Shown: positions 32,942-33,014 of the stretch, one piece after another
Numbering within the stretch: position 1 is the stretch's first letter
Layout of the letters: each line of letters begins with the position of its first letter
Assembly: GCA_903920145.1 (NCBI GenBank)
Contig: CAIXKV010000004.1
Span: 1 to 33,014, forward strand
DNA length: 33,014 nucleotides
From: an uncultured Rhodospirillales bacterium
GTDB lineage: Bacteria; Pseudomonadota; Alphaproteobacteria; Azospirillales; Azospirillaceae
Direction of reading: 5' to 3'
The notes under the pieces: model-generated
Told to the model about the DNA's origin: nothing
Database searches by the model: none
Seen by the model: only the letters and a program-made list of their open reading frames with translations
Made by a program: the position numbers and the translations under genes

Positions 32942-33014
32942 ATGAGCAGATTAGTGACGATAGGTGAGGCGGCGGACGCCCTTGGAGTCTCGGTGCAGAC
33001 GTTGCGCCGCTGGG
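32942..33014 (+). CDS. Partial MerR-type HTH gene, probably the resolvase (TnpA) of an IS607-like element
   Basis: Only 24 codons are visible before the window ends. They encode MSRLVTIGEAADALGVSVQT, then LRRW, the MerR-type helix-turn-helix that opens the serine recombinase of IS607-family elements (typically IGEAAKxLGVSxxTLRRWE). A MerR-type regulator with the same fold is the main alternative. The catalytic domain and any tnpB lie outside the window. Confidence 0.65.
   Translation, partial: MSRLVTIGEAADALGVSVQTLRRW

Overview
The window is GC-rich chromosomal DNA from an alphaproteobacterium, most likely of the Rhodospirillales. The evidence is family-level gene order: bamD-recN, hflK-hflC-degP, and thioesterase-rplM-rpsI-argC, together with long-N-terminus S9 and an elongator tRNA-Met typical of this class. 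Most of the window is ordinary housekeeping sequence; the species cannot be named from it.

Layout from left to right. 1-2.7 kb: a TPR/GT41 (O-GlcNAc-transferase-like) protein with a repeat element inserted in frame. 2.7-4.7 kb: a Sco-type copper chaperone, a small membrane protein and queC. 4.8-7.5 kb: bamD-recN. 7.8-12.4 kb: hflK-hflC, a protein with a duplicated domain, and degP (membrane and periplasmic protein quality control). 12.5-14 kb: mrp and a small membrane protein. 14.4-16.1 kb: an AT-rich SulP anion transporter that looks foreign. 16.8 kb: tRNA-Met(CAT). 17.5-22.2 kb: mnmA, a gamma-carbonic-anhydrase-like protein, argC, rpsI, rplM and a hotdog thioesterase. 22.5-24.5 kb: a lipoprotein lytic transglycosylase with a His-rich tail, then rph. 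24.7-28.3 kb: kdpE and kdpD without kdpFABC nearby. 28.4-32.8 kb: a PhoD-like phosphatase, a protein methyltransferase, a CHAP-domain amidase and a DUF455 ferritin-like protein. The right edge cuts into what looks like the first gene of an IS607-type element.

The most unusual content is a family of about twelve copies of a 140-165 bp multi-hairpin repeat. The best-preserved copies begin TACC, end GGTA, have imperfect inverted ends, and are flanked by a 3-bp duplication of the form TNA. This looks like a MITE (a non-autonomous, transposase-mobilised element). One copy sits in frame inside the TPR domain of the GT41 protein, and removing exactly 150 bp restores perfect TPR spacing. Three copies begin exactly at the stop codon of the upstream gene, and one supplies the start codon of the downstream gene. 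A 68-bp hybrid copy made of little more than two ends suggests that the ends are what is mobilised. Several open reading frames through the repeats share one peptide and are artefacts of this element.
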